Of a stretch of 28,706 bases of DNA, positions 1 to 8,020 are shown one piece after another (positions within the stretch are counted from its first letter, which is position 1; each line of letters opens with the position of its first letter). A program made the translations under genes and the position numbers. Source of the DNA: CAZBYL01 sp964496275 (GTDB lineage Bacteria; Synergistota; Synergistia; Synergistales; Synergistaceae); contig CAZBYL010000032.1 of NCBI GenBank assembly GCA_964496275.1, positions 1-28,706 on the forward strand. The letters run 5' to 3'. The notes beneath the pieces were generated by a model. That model ran no database searches and was not told the origin of the DNA. It saw nothing but the letters and a program-made list of their open reading frames with translations.

Positions 1-60
1 TAGGTAGATAGTTTGGTTATTTATGATGTCTACTTTAGGGGGTGCACTACAAAAAATTGC

Positions 61-124
61 GGGGAGACGATAAGGGCGAAAATGTGGGGGGAGACGGGAA
101 GAGCGAAAATTTGCGAAGGAGACG
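61..124. repeat. Imperfect 27-bp tandem repeat
   Basis: Two adjacent copies of a purine-rich unit (GGGGAGACG, two variable bases, AAG, one variable base, GCGAAAAT) start at 61 and 88, and a decayed third copy of its first part (AAGGAGACG) starts at 116. No coding frame explains it and no gene is visible in 1-198. It may be the remnant of something that lies to the left of the window. Function unknown. Confidence 0.55.
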
Positions 125-198
125 ATTGAAAGGCTGAATCCTTATTTAACTGTTTGTGTTTTCCGCCGCATGCACTTAGGCTGCATCGTGAGGGCAAT

Positions 199-234
199 AC
201 AAGAGAGAGCCGGATTGCTCCGGCTCTCTCTTGT
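199..234. terminator. Strong hairpin terminator after the Synergist-CTERM gene
   Basis: A perfect 16-bp stem (199-214 with 219-234) closes a 4-base loop (TTGC). It lies 27 bases past the stop codon of the minus-strand gene that ends at 261. The better T-run (GTGTTTTATT) is on the plus-strand side; reading leftward only TATTG follows. It may therefore act in both directions or mainly stop transcription entering from the left. Confidence 0.75.
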
Positions 235-260
235 GTTTTATTGATTGGTTTGGTTAGGTT

Positions 261-2051
261 TTACTTCTTTCTGCGGTAGATGACGGGAACGAGGGCAAGA
301 AGTGCAAGTGCTGCGAAGCCTGCGTTACAGCCACTTGAGGAACCGCCGGACGGTGTCGGTGCTGTTGTTTTGACTATTGCCGCCGGGTCTACTACTGCTC
401 CGTTGGCTTTGCCGTCAAGGTCGAAAGAGCCACCGTCTTTTACAAATAGAACAAGCTTGTAGGCTTCGGCTGCTTCGATTGCATAGTCTGAACTCATAAT
501 TACGTCTGCCGAGGTCTGAAGGGCAAATGCCTTGTCCACAAAGTCTGTTGATACTGCTGCGAAGTTAAAGAATTCGCCTTTGCCGTTTCCAAGGAGTTTG
601 AGAATTTTCACGTTGCCGGCTTTGTCGGCTTTGAGATCTGAACCCTTAACAGTGTAAGCGACTGCCGCTGTGTCGCCGCTTGCAGCAAGACCGCTTGCTT
701 TGAATATCGGAAGAGTTGAGATGTTCTCTACTGTAACTTTTGTCCCTGCAGGGAGGTTCGCATTTTTAACCGCGTCTGCCGCTGCTTCTACCGCTACTTT
801 GTCTTTCACAACAACCTGACCTTCTGAGTTGAAGTCAAGGTCTGCAGAGGTGATTGTTGCCGGCAGAACAGCCGCAACCTCAACAAGAGCCGCATCTTTA
901 GATGCCGGGGTTGCTGTTTTCAGGTCAACGCTTTTCACAAGCGGAGCAACGAGGTCAACGCTTGCCGGTTTGTCGGATATTACAGGGGCTACCGGTGTGA
1001 CAGGTGCTCCGCCGCTTGTTATTTCTGTTACTACGTTCGTGTAAACGTCACCGGAAAGTGTTGCTGTGACTATATATTTCTTTCCGCCTTCCGTAACCAT
1101 GACTACGCCTTTGCCGCCGCTGCAGTAGTCATTGCCATTGTACTTGGCGAATGTTATTTTATCCAGAACGCTTCCTTTGTCTAATGTGTTGTCTACAAGC
1201 GTGAAAACGCCCTTCATGCGCTGTTTGATAATGGCTTTGAATCCATCACCCATGTTTTTAAAGGTGTTGTTGGCCACATAGATTTCACCCATTTCCGTTG
1301 TCGGGGGTGTTGACCATGTTGTGTTTCCTATGAAGTAGAAATAATCATCTTTTACCGTTGTGTCAAAGGTATTGCCTGTAATCTTAATGTTGTCGGTTGG
1401 GATTGCGCTGTCGAAAACAAGGTATGTCTGTTTAAGTGTGCATCCGGACACCAGAATGTTTTTCAAGCCACCGGACGCCGTGAGTCCGCCGCCATTAAAG
1501 TAGAATGATCCTCCATCCGGTGTTGATTTTACATCTCCACTTGTGTAATAAGTGTTTGGAGTGAATGTGCAGTTTATGCCGCTAAACCCACTGCCAAGAA
1601 CCTCGATGGTTTTGTTTGTTTCTCCGTTTTTGTCAAACTTGGGCATTATACTCAGGTTCTTAAACGTTACATTGTCTCCGAATACAGTGATAGTGTTTTG
1701 TGTGCCCCATGCGCCATTGTCCTTTGCAGTATCCGTATAGATAAGTGCGTCTGCTGTCTTGCCTTCAACAGTGACGTTGTCGTGGCTTAGCACAAAAAAT
1801 GCCGCCTGACCCATAGGTGCACTTTTTTCCGTGAAGGGGATATTTACCTTGCCATAAACCTCAATAACGCTTCCATTTTTTACAATGCCGTCTGCCGGGT
1901 TGCAAACTTTGGCGATGTCAGCGCTTGTTTTGTATTCTGTATCCCCTACCTTGAAATACCCAGTTTCTCCCGCAAATGCACAGAACGATGTTGCAAATAC
2001 AACCGCTACCGCTAACAGGGATACCAGTAAGCCAAACTTCTTGAATTTCAT
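261..2051 (-). CDS. Secreted beta-helix-like protein with Synergist-CTERM sorting signal
   Basis: Probably an exported, surface-anchored protein of about 596 residues. The chosen ATG at 2051 has an AAAGGAGAG ribosome site 8 bases upstream and begins a clean signal peptide (MKFKKFG, a hydrophobic core, then CAFAG). An ATG 39 bases further upstream has no ribosome site and would spoil the signal peptide. Residues of roughly 50-290 show recurring short beta-strand units rich in N, G, T and V (such as NVTFKNLSI and NIKITGNTF), typical of a parallel beta-helix of the pectate-lyase-like type. An Ala/Val/Lys-rich region follows. The last about 30 residues hold SGGSSSGCNAGF, a hydrophobic stretch and RRKK, matching the Synergist-CTERM tripartite signal. 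That signal is thought to be cut and processed at the membrane by a dedicated peptidase; this is family knowledge. Enzyme activity, if any, is unknown. Confidence 0.85.
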   Translation of the reverse strand: MKFKKFGLLVSLLAVAVVFATSFCAFAGETGYFKVGDTEYKTSADIAKVCNPADGIVKNGSVIEVYGKVNIPFTEKSAPMGQAAFFVLSHDNVTVEGKTADALIYTDTAKDNGAWGTQNTITVFGDNVTFKNLSIMPKFDKNGETNKTIEVLGSGFSGINCTFTPNTYYTSGDVKSTPDGGSFYFNGGGLTASGGLKNILVSGCTLKQTYLVFDSAIPTDNIKITGNTFDTTVKDDYFYFIGNTTWSTPPTTEMGEIYVANNTFKNMGDGFKAIIKQRMKGVFTLVDNTLDKGSVLDKITFAKYNGNDYCSGGKGVVMVTEGGKKYIVTATLSGDVYTNVVTEITSGGAPVTPVAPVISDKPASVDLVAPLVKSVDLKTATPASKDAALVEVAAVLPATITSADLDFNSEGQVVVKDKVAVEAAADAVKNANLPAGTKVTVENISTLPIFKASGLAASGDTAAVAYTVKGSDLKADKAGNVKILKLLGNGKGEFFNFAAVSTDFVDKAFALQTSADVIMSSDYAIEAAEAYKLVLFVKDGGSFDLDGKANGAVVDPAAIVKTTAPTPSGGSSSGCNAGFAALALLALVPVIYRRKK

Positions 2052-2453
2052 ATCTGCATCTCTCCTTTTCCATTTTTCCGTCTTACTCATTGCAAATCAA
2101 CAACGGGACAAGTGTGATGGTGCATTTTTTAATACGAGACTTCAGCCACGCATCCCTCCTTTTAGAACTTAGTACTGCTGCATAAGAGCTAACAGTTTCT
2201 AAATAGCTGAATAGTATTTGCTATTTATATGAATAATTATTTTGTATATTTTACTAACTGTGTAAACTTATTATTACAATCTTTTTGTGTAAGGCATAAC
2301 TGCTACGATAGTACGTATATATCGTGTTTATGTCTAGCATTGCACGCATTGCATTTATGTCATATATACAAGTCATTATTAACGTCTTAACTTGCTGTAC
2401 TTATTGTGCTTGGACGGTAATTTATAGTTTATTAAACGCGGAGGTGATTAGAT
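2052..2453. other. AT-rich intergenic region between divergent genes
   Basis: No credible gene is seen. It holds an orphan AGGAGGG ribosome-site-like sequence on the minus strand near 2155-2162, about 105 bases before the start of the leftward gene. It also holds a small inverted repeat at 2305-2325 and a 9-bp tandem repeat at 2337-2354. The base composition is much richer in A+T than the flanking genes. Promoters for both genes should lie here, but I could not assign convincing -35/-10 pairs. Confidence 0.6.
2305..2354. promoter_or_regulatory. Possible operator: inverted and tandem repeats before the XRE gene
   Basis: ACGATA (2305-2310) and TATCGT (2320-2325) form an inverted pair. Directly after it lie two head-to-tail near-copies of a 9-mer, GCATTGCAC (2337-2345) and GCATTGCAT (2346-2354). 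They sit about 100 bases upstream of a helix-turn-helix regulator gene, and such regulators often control themselves. The link is inference from position only. Confidence 0.3.
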
Positions 2454-2918
2454 TTGTCTATAGGAAGTAAGGTAAAGGAACTTCGCAAAAGAGCCGGTAT
2501 TTATAATCAAGAAGAGCTGGCTTTTAGGCTTGGTATAGCGCGCCAGACCGTTTCTTCATGGGAGCGAGGCGTGTTTATGCCTAATTCAAAGAATTTAAAG
2601 AGGCTTGCTGAGGAGCTGAATACGAGCGTTTCGTATCTTTTGGATGGAGAAGAGAGTAAGGAGGAGGAAAAGGAGTGCGAAGGAGAAGTTTCGAGTTTGT
2701 TTAAAGTTCATGATTATCGCGGCTCCGAAGAAGATGAGGGTGTTATAGCGTATCAAATTGATATGCGATGTTCGGATGACGGCAAGAGTACTTTTATGAT
2801 TCGCAAAATGAACTTTGGACGTGCAATTCAGTGTGAGCTGTCAGGCTGCGGCGTTGACCCTTTGCGGAAGCTTATTGAAGAAGTGTGGAAAAAGGCGGAG
2901 AAGTCCGCAAGAGATTAG
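2454..2918 (+). CDS. XRE-family helix-turn-helix transcriptional regulator
   Basis: DNA-binding regulator of 154 residues. Residues about 5-62 form a Cro/C1-type helix-turn-helix: VKELRKRAGIYNQEELAFRL, then ARQTVSSWERG as the recognition helix segment, then LKRLAEELNTSVSYLL. A very acidic linker follows (EESKEEEKECEGE). The C-terminal half (about 80-154) is not a domain I recognise; its pattern of short strands and a final helix could be an effector-binding or dimer module. The start is TTG, supported by GGAGGTGA 5 bases upstream, and no in-frame ATG offers a better choice. It stands alone between the secreted protein and typA. It ends with TAG. Target genes cannot be told from sequence. Confidence 0.85.
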   Translation: MSIGSKVKELRKRAGIYNQEELAFRLGIARQTVSSWERGVFMPNSKNLKRLAEELNTSVSYLLDGEESKEEEKECEGEVSSLFKVHDYRGSEEDEGVIAYQIDMRCSDDGKSTFMIRKMNFGRAIQCELSGCGVDPLRKLIEEVWKKAEKSARD

Positions 2919-3021
2919 TAAGTATGTGTCCTGTATGTTATCCCTCATTAAGGTATCTTTTCAAACATCTGCGCATAACGGCGTATATTTAAACCAAATC
3001 AACATGCAAAGGCTGAAAATT

Positions 3022-3051
3022 TTGACTTATTGATAAAATTGATGCTATAAT
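3022..3051 (+). promoter_or_regulatory. Sigma-70-type promoter for typA
   Basis: TTGACT (3022-3027) and a perfect TATAAT (3046-3051) are separated by 18 bases, and the pair lies about 95 bases before the typA start. It is among the best-matching promoter pairs in the window. It would drive typA and the P-loop ATPase gene right behind it. Confidence 0.7.
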
Positions 3052-3145
3052 TCTCATTTGTCCACTGCCTTGCAGCGGAGGTTTGTTGTGTATATATCTG
3101 CGCCGATGTTTTCGGCCAAACATGCGGATGAAGGGAACATATAAA

Positions 3146-5041
3146 ATGCAGGATTCATCAAAGATCAGAAATATCGCCATTATCGCCCATATCGACCACG
3201 GCAAGACGACTCTTATCGACGGTATTTTTAAGGCGGCGCGTCTTTTCCGTGACAATCAGGTTGTGGAAGAGCGTGTTATGGACGCGGGTACCATTGAGCG
3301 TGAGAGAGGCATCACTATTAAGGCAAAGCATTGTACCGTTGAGTGGGGCGGCTACAAGATAAATATTGTGGATACCCCGGGGCACGCGGATTTTTCAGGC
3401 GAGGTTGAGCGTGTTTTGTCTATGGTGGATTCGGTGCTTCTTCTTGTTGACGCAAACGAGGGGCCTATGCCGCAGACGCGTTATGTTCTTATGCGCGCTT
3501 TGAAGCTGGGGCTTAAGCCGATTGTCATAGTAAATAAGGTGGACCGCCCGAACGCGGAGCCGGATCTTGCACTTGATAAGACTTTTGACCTTTTTATCGA
3601 GCTGGGAGCCACAGAGGAGCAGTGTGATTTTGCCACTTTGTACGGTTCGGGGCTTCAGGGCTGGTTTGTTGATGATTTGAATAAGCGCGAGGATAATACG
3701 AAGGCGGGTATGGATGACCTTTTTAAGGTGATTATAGATAGGGTTCCCGCTCCCAAGGCCGAGATGGATAAGCCGTTTCTTATGCAGGTGTGTACTCTCT
3801 CATGGAGCGAGTATCTGGGGCGTATCGGCTGCGGCAGGATTCTTCAGGGAACTTTGCATAGGGGCGACAGGCTTGTGCGCACTCATACAAGGTGGAAGGA
3901 TTATGACCAGACGGATTGGGAAGTTGTGTCCTCGGACAGTTCAAGCTGTACTCATTTGTATGTGACGAACGGTCTTGACCGTACGGAGACTGACGAGGTC
4001 GGGGCCGGTGATATTGTGTGGTTTACGGGGCCTGAGAATATCGACCTTGGGGATACCGTTAGCGCACCCGAGATTTCAAACGAGGTGATTCCCCCTCTCG
4101 GTATAGAGGAGCCTACGGTTTCTATGTTCTTTATTGTTAATACGAGCCCATTTGCCGGTCAGGACGGAAACGCGATTACTCTTCGCCAGCTAAAAGCGAG
4201 AATTGAGCGCGAGACTAAGACAGACCCGGCTCTTCGTATGGATGATTTGGGACGTCCCGACGGGATTAAAGTTTCGGGGCGCGGTGAGCTTCATTTGGGT
4301 ATTCTTATAGAGGAGATTCGCCGCGAGGGTTCGGAGGTTTGTGTTTCCCGTCCCGAGGTTATTGTTCAGTATGATTCCAACGGCAAGATGTTGGAGCCTA
4401 TGGAAGAGGTTATTATAGATGTTCCCGAGGAGTATCAGGGGATAGTTATTCAGAAGCTTGCGCAGCGCAAGGGCGAGCTTAAGAATATGGAGAACGGCGG
4501 TACGGGTGTGCTGCGTCTTTCGTTCAGGATTCCCACCCGCGGGCTTATCGGCTACAGAGGCGAGTTCCTTACGGATACACGCGGGCTTGGTATTCTCGCG
4601 TCACGTTTTGTCGGTTACGGCTCATGGGTCGGTGAGATAAACGCAAGAAGCCGCGGCTCGCTTGTGAGTATGGATACTGGAACGGCTACGAGCTACGCTC
4701 TTGATAATTTGCAGGAGCGAGGCACTCTCTTTATTAAGCCCGGTGAGAATGTTTATAACGGACAGGTTGTGGGCGAGAGCTCAAGAAATAAGGATATTCC
4801 CTGCAACCCGAGTAAGCGCAAGCAGCAGACGAACCACCGTTCCGCCACTAAGGATATGATGACGGTTCTCGATGTGCCCCGTATTATGACGGTGGATACG
4901 GCTCTTGAGTGGATAAGCGACGATGAGCTTGTGGAAGTGACTCCGCTTAATGTGCGTATACGCAAGACGATACTTAATGCCGACGAGCGCAAGAAGGCGA
5001 GAATTAAGGCCGGTATCACAGACAGCGACGATGAGGAGTAG
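3146..5041 (+). CDS. typA: Ribosome-associated translational GTPase TypA/BipA
   Basis: GTPase of the EF-G/LepA class that binds the ribosome and supports growth under stress and 50S assembly (family knowledge). Protein of 631 residues. The GTP-binding motifs are all present: AHIDHGKTT at 14-22, the switch I sequence RERGITI near 52-58, DTPGHADF at 76-83 and NKVD at 130-133. The C-terminal region keeps the BipA hallmarks, including GRGELHLGILIEEIRREG and PTRGLIGYRGEFLTDTRG. The start at ATG 3146 gives the typical N-terminus directly before the P-loop and follows a GAAGGGA ribosome site; an upstream in-frame extension from 3083 would add 21 unconserved residues. It is slightly longer than the usual 605-615 residues, partly through an acidic, lysine-rich tail. 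The next gene begins 6 bases after the stop, so the two are co-transcribed. Confidence 0.97.
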   Translation: MQDSSKIRNIAIIAHIDHGKTTLIDGIFKAARLFRDNQVVEERVMDAGTIERERGITIKAKHCTVEWGGYKINIVDTPGHADFSGEVERVLSMVDSVLLLVDANEGPMPQTRYVLMRALKLGLKPIVIVNKVDRPNAEPDLALDKTFDLFIELGATEEQCDFATLYGSGLQGWFVDDLNKREDNTKAGMDDLFKVIIDRVPAPKAEMDKPFLMQVCTLSWSEYLGRIGCGRILQGTLHRGDRLVRTHTRWKDYDQTDWEVVSSDSSSCTHLYVTNGLDRTETDEVGAGDIVWFTGPENIDLGDTVSAPEISNEVIPPLGIEEPTVSMFFIVNTSPFAGQDGNAITLRQLKARIERETKTDPALRMDDLGRPDGIKVSGRGELHLGILIEEIRREGSEVCVSRPEVIVQYDSNGKMLEPMEEVIIDVPEEYQGIVIQKLAQRKGELKNMENGGTGVLRLSFRIPTRGLIGYRGEFLTDTRGLGILASRFVGYGSWVGEINARSRGSLVSMDTGTATSYALDNLQERGTLFIKPGENVYNGQVVGESSRNKDIPCNPSKRKQQTNHRSATKDMMTVLDVPRIMTVDTALEWISDDELVEVTPLNVRIRKTILNADERKKARIKAGITDSDDEE

Positions 5042-5047
5042 TTTTTG

Positions 5048-6337
5048 ATGCCGCGCGAGTTGATGGCGTTCCGCGATTTTGAGAGGGACGAGATTTTTTC
5101 CTGTATAACGGGGTTGATTAAGAACTCAGGTGAGCTGAGCCGCGAGGACAGGAGCGATATGGTTTCATGGTATTGCGACTGTGTTGCGAATATGGCGGCT
5201 GCGGCAGAGAGAGCCGGATTGCGCGGTAATATCTGGAATTCGTGGCTTGCTATGCTTTTTGCCGAGTGCGAGTCTATTTTTTCTCTTTCACAGGAGCGCA
5301 GGAAGCCTCTTTCGGGAACTTTGTCGCGGATTGTGATGGATGACCTTGAGACGATTTTTGAGTATATTGATTTTGACCTTAATTTGATAGACGACGAGCT
5401 TGGAGTGGAAGCTTTCGGCCGTTTCGGAGATTATGAGCCGCTTTCTCTCTCTTCAGATTCTTTTGACAGAGGCGCGGGGGCGGTTGTTCAGACTCTTGCA
5501 GACGGTATCGCAAAGGCTTCGTCCGCGGAGGAGCTTCATGCTTCTCTTATTCGGTTTTATACGGAGTTCGGAGTAGGCAAGTTTGCGCTGCATAAGGCTT
5601 TTCGCTGGGAGTCCGCTAAGTCCGAAATTGTTCCGGTTACTAATACGGAGGATATTACTCTCGGAGATTTGGTCGGGTATGCGGAGCAGAAGAAGATTCT
5701 TTGCGATAATACAGCGGCCTTTATCGAGGGGCGTCCGGCGAATAATGTTCTTTTGTACGGTGAGAGCGGAACGGGCAAGTCCTCGTCCGTCAAGGCTCTG
5801 CTGAATCAGTATTCGTACAGAGGGCTTCGGATGATAGAGGTGTATAAGCATCAGATTGAGGATTTGGCAAAGATAGTGGATATGATAAAGAACCGCAATT
5901 ATAAGTTTGTTATATTCATGGATGATTTGTCGTTTGAACAGTTTGAGGTGGAGTATAAATTTCTGAAAGCGTTCATTGAGGGCGGTCTTGAGAAGAGGCC
6001 GGATAATGTGCTGATTTATGCGACTTCCAACAGGCGCCACTTGATGAAGGAGAGCTGGAGCGAGAGAGACGATAAGTATGATGATATTCACGAGTCGGAG
6101 ACGACGCAGGAGCGTATGTCTCTTGTGGATAGGTTTGGGCTTATGGTCAGCTATTTTTCGCCGGAGCAGTCCGAGTATCTTGATATAGTGTCCCGCTTGG
6201 CTAAGGAGTACGGAGTTTCCGCATCGGAAGATGAGCTTGAGAAGGGCGCTATTGCCTGGGAGCTGAAGCACGGCGGTTTTTCGGGAAGAAGTGCGCGTCA
6301 GTTTATCGAGTATCTGGCAGGTAAAAAAGAGGCTTAG
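5048..6337 (+). CDS. P-loop ATPase, DUF815-like
   Basis: AAA-like ATP-binding protein of 429 residues with unknown job. It has Walker A YGESGTGKSS near residues 237-246 and Walker B FVIFMDDLSFE near 287-297, followed by an Asn/Arg-rich sensor-like stretch YATSNRRHLM. This layout matches the DUF815 family, predicted ATPases of about 250-430 residues found in many bacteria. The N-terminal about 200 residues are acidic and helical and carry no motif I know. I prefer ATG 5048 (GAGGAG ends 9 bases upstream, inside the end of typA) to the adjacent TTG 5045. The tight spacing behind typA indicates one operon but does not prove shared function. A hairpin terminator follows at 6381. Confidence 0.88.
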   Translation: MPRELMAFRDFERDEIFSCITGLIKNSGELSREDRSDMVSWYCDCVANMAAAAERAGLRGNIWNSWLAMLFAECESIFSLSQERRKPLSGTLSRIVMDDLETIFEYIDFDLNLIDDELGVEAFGRFGDYEPLSLSSDSFDRGAGAVVQTLADGIAKASSAEELHASLIRFYTEFGVGKFALHKAFRWESAKSEIVPVTNTEDITLGDLVGYAEQKKILCDNTAAFIEGRPANNVLLYGESGTGKSSSVKALLNQYSYRGLRMIEVYKHQIEDLAKIVDMIKNRNYKFVIFMDDLSFEQFEVEYKFLKAFIEGGLEKRPDNVLIYATSNRRHLMKESWSERDDKYDDIHESETTQERMSLVDRFGLMVSYFSPEQSEYLDIVSRLAKEYGVSASEDELEKGAIAWELKHGGFSGRSARQFIEYLAGKKEA

Positions 6338-6380
6338 CACAGTGCGCTGATTTTCTGCTTCGTGACTTACAAGAGTTTAT

Positions 6381-6422
6381 AAAAAATCCTCCTTTCGCAA
6401 TTTGCGTCGGGAGGATTTTTTT
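6381..6422. terminator. Bidirectional rho-independent terminator
   Basis: AAAAAATCCTCC (6381-6392) pairs with GGAGGATTTTTT (from 6410). An inner small stem CGCA/TGCG lies in the loop. A runs on the left and T runs on the right allow it to end both the rightward typA-ATPase operon and the leftward transporter operon whose last gene stops at 6428. Confidence 0.85.
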
Positions 6423-6427
6423 ATGTC

Positions 6428-8020
6428 TTAGATGTATCTGGTTGAGGATCTGTAGATGTTTTCTCTGTGTCCATGTTTCCCGCCGTCTTTGTCTATCGCG
6501 CCGAGCCGTTTTTCTGTGTATCGGGCGAAGCGGACGAAGGGGAGCCCGAGTATCAGGTATATTATGGCTACCAGTATTCCGGGGCCGAAGTAGTCGTAGT
6601 ATGTGGCGGATATTTGTCCGTACGTTTTTGTAAGGTCCACCATTGTGATTATTGATACGAGCGATGAGTCTTTGAGCAGCGAGATGAAGTCGTTGGTGAT
6701 CGGCGGTATTACGACTCGCACTGCTTGGGGAAGTATGACTTCGCGCATTGCCTGCCATCTTGTCATGCCGAGGGCGAGAGCAGCTTCCCACTGTGTTCTC
6801 GGAATGGCAAAGAGTCCTGTCCTGTATATTTCCGCTTCGTAGGCCGCGTAGTTCAGACCAAGGCCTATGGCTCCCGCCCAGAAGGGAGATAGTTTTATTC
6901 CTATGCTGGGGAGTCCGTAGAATATGAAGAAGAGCTGTATCAGAACGGGCGTGCCGCGAACTATTTCAATGTAGCATGAGGCTATTCTGGAGCACCATTT
7001 GGGCGCGAATACTCTGGTTATGGCAAGCGCGAGGCCGAGAGCTATCGCGAGTACCATGGCCGTGATGGAGACCTGCATTGTGACTATTGCGGCTCTTCCG
7101 AATGCGGGCATCGCGTCAACATAGCGCGCTATTCTTTTGCTCAGTGTAAGGACGGGTTTGTGCTGTTCCGCCCAGTCGTTGTAGTAGACGGGTTCTATCT
7201 TTGTCGGGCTGAAGTCGTTGAATTCAGCCGCCATTACCGGCGTCCAGAGGTTCCATTTGTCATATATCTCGCGGAGTTTTCCCGAGTCGCGGAGGTATAC
7301 AAGAGCCTTGTTTATGTCGCGCTGCAGGGTTTTGTCGGATTTGCGCATCGCGATTGCATATTTCAGCTCTCCGACGGGAGGTCCGACAAATTTTATGTCG
7401 GGGTTGAAGCCCGCCGAGTAGAGAGCTATGGGGTGGTCGAAGAATGCCGCGTCGAGACGTCCGTTTGCCAAGTCCTCATAGGTGTTTGCTTCAACTATGT
7501 AGGTTTTGATGTCTATGCCGCCGACTTCCTTGAGCATTTCCTGTGCGTAGCTCTCTTTGAGAGTGCCCGCTTTTTTGCCTTTGCAGTCCTGTATTGTTTT
7601 TATGTCGTTTGTCTCTTTGCGGACCGCAAGCTGGAGGAATGTTTTGTAATATGGTATGGAGAAGTTTACGACTTCTTCATGTTCGGGGGTGACTTCGAGC
7701 CCGTTTATGGCTATGTCGTACATTTTGCGTTCGAGCCCCGGTATGAGGTTGTCCCACGCGTTGTTGACGTAGACAGGTTTGCGGTCAAGATATTCCGCAA
7801 TGGCGTCCACTATGTCAACTTCAAAGCCGATTAGTTTGTCGGGGTTCACGGGGCTTGGGAACATGTAGGGAAATCCGCCTTCGGAGTCTCCGCCCCAGCG
7901 CAGTTCGGGTCTGTTGTCCTCCGCAGCTTCGGCGGGGGCTGCCGCAGCTGAGGCGGATGCCTGTGTCGCGGCGCATATTATAAGCATTATAAGTGCGAGT
8001 ATAAGGGTAAATTTTTTCAT
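6428..8020 (-). CDS. Polar amino-acid ABC transporter, fused substrate-binding and permease protein
   Basis: Single polypeptide of about 530 residues joining an extracytoplasmic binding domain to an inner-membrane permease, as in GlnPH-type transporters. The first about 23 residues are a signal peptide (MKKFTLILAL to ATQASA). Residues about 35-270 are a family 3 solute-binding domain (GFEVDIVDAIAEYL, MYDIAINGLEVTPEHEEVV, LANGRLDAAFFDH). Residues about 300-510 are a HisM/GlnP-like permease with the ATPase-contacting EAA loop near ALALGMTRWQAMREVILPQA. The ATG at 8020 overlaps the upstream ATPase stop (TGATG), giving translational coupling; an ATG 6 bases earlier at 8026 is possible but sits too close to the G-rich ribosome site. 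Order ATPase then fusion protein forms a complete importer. Specificity (Gln, Glu, Arg, Cys or other) cannot be assigned from sequence. Confidence 0.92.
   Translation of the reverse strand: MKKFTLILALIMLIICAATQASASAAAAPAEAAEDNRPELRWGGDSEGGFPYMFPSPVNPDKLIGFEVDIVDAIAEYLDRKPVYVNNAWDNLIPGLERKMYDIAINGLEVTPEHEEVVNFSIPYYKTFLQLAVRKETNDIKTIQDCKGKKAGTLKESYAQEMLKEVGGIDIKTYIVEANTYEDLANGRLDAAFFDHPIALYSAGFNPDIKFVGPPVGELKYAIAMRKSDKTLQRDINKALVYLRDSGKLREIYDKWNLWTPVMAAEFNDFSPTKIEPVYYNDWAEQHKPVLTLSKRIARYVDAMPAFGRAAIVTMQVSITAMVLAIALGLALAITRVFAPKWCSRIASCYIEIVRGTPVLIQLFFIFYGLPSIGIKLSPFWAGAIGLGLNYAAYEAEIYRTGLFAIPRTQWEAALALGMTRWQAMREVILPQAVRVVIPPITNDFISLLKDSSLVSIITMVDLTKTYGQISATYYDYFGPGILVAIIYLILGLPFVRFARYTEKRLGAIDKDGGKHGHRENIYRSSTRYI

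Noticed and set aside
5453..6340. 295-codon minus-strand frame opposite the P-loop ATPase gene
   Set aside because: Antisense shadow of a gene with intact Walker motifs; no protein family signal of its own.
7160..7834. Long plus-strand frame opposite the transporter fusion gene
   Set aside because: Shadow of a strongly supported gene on the minus strand; its composition follows the antisense codon pattern.
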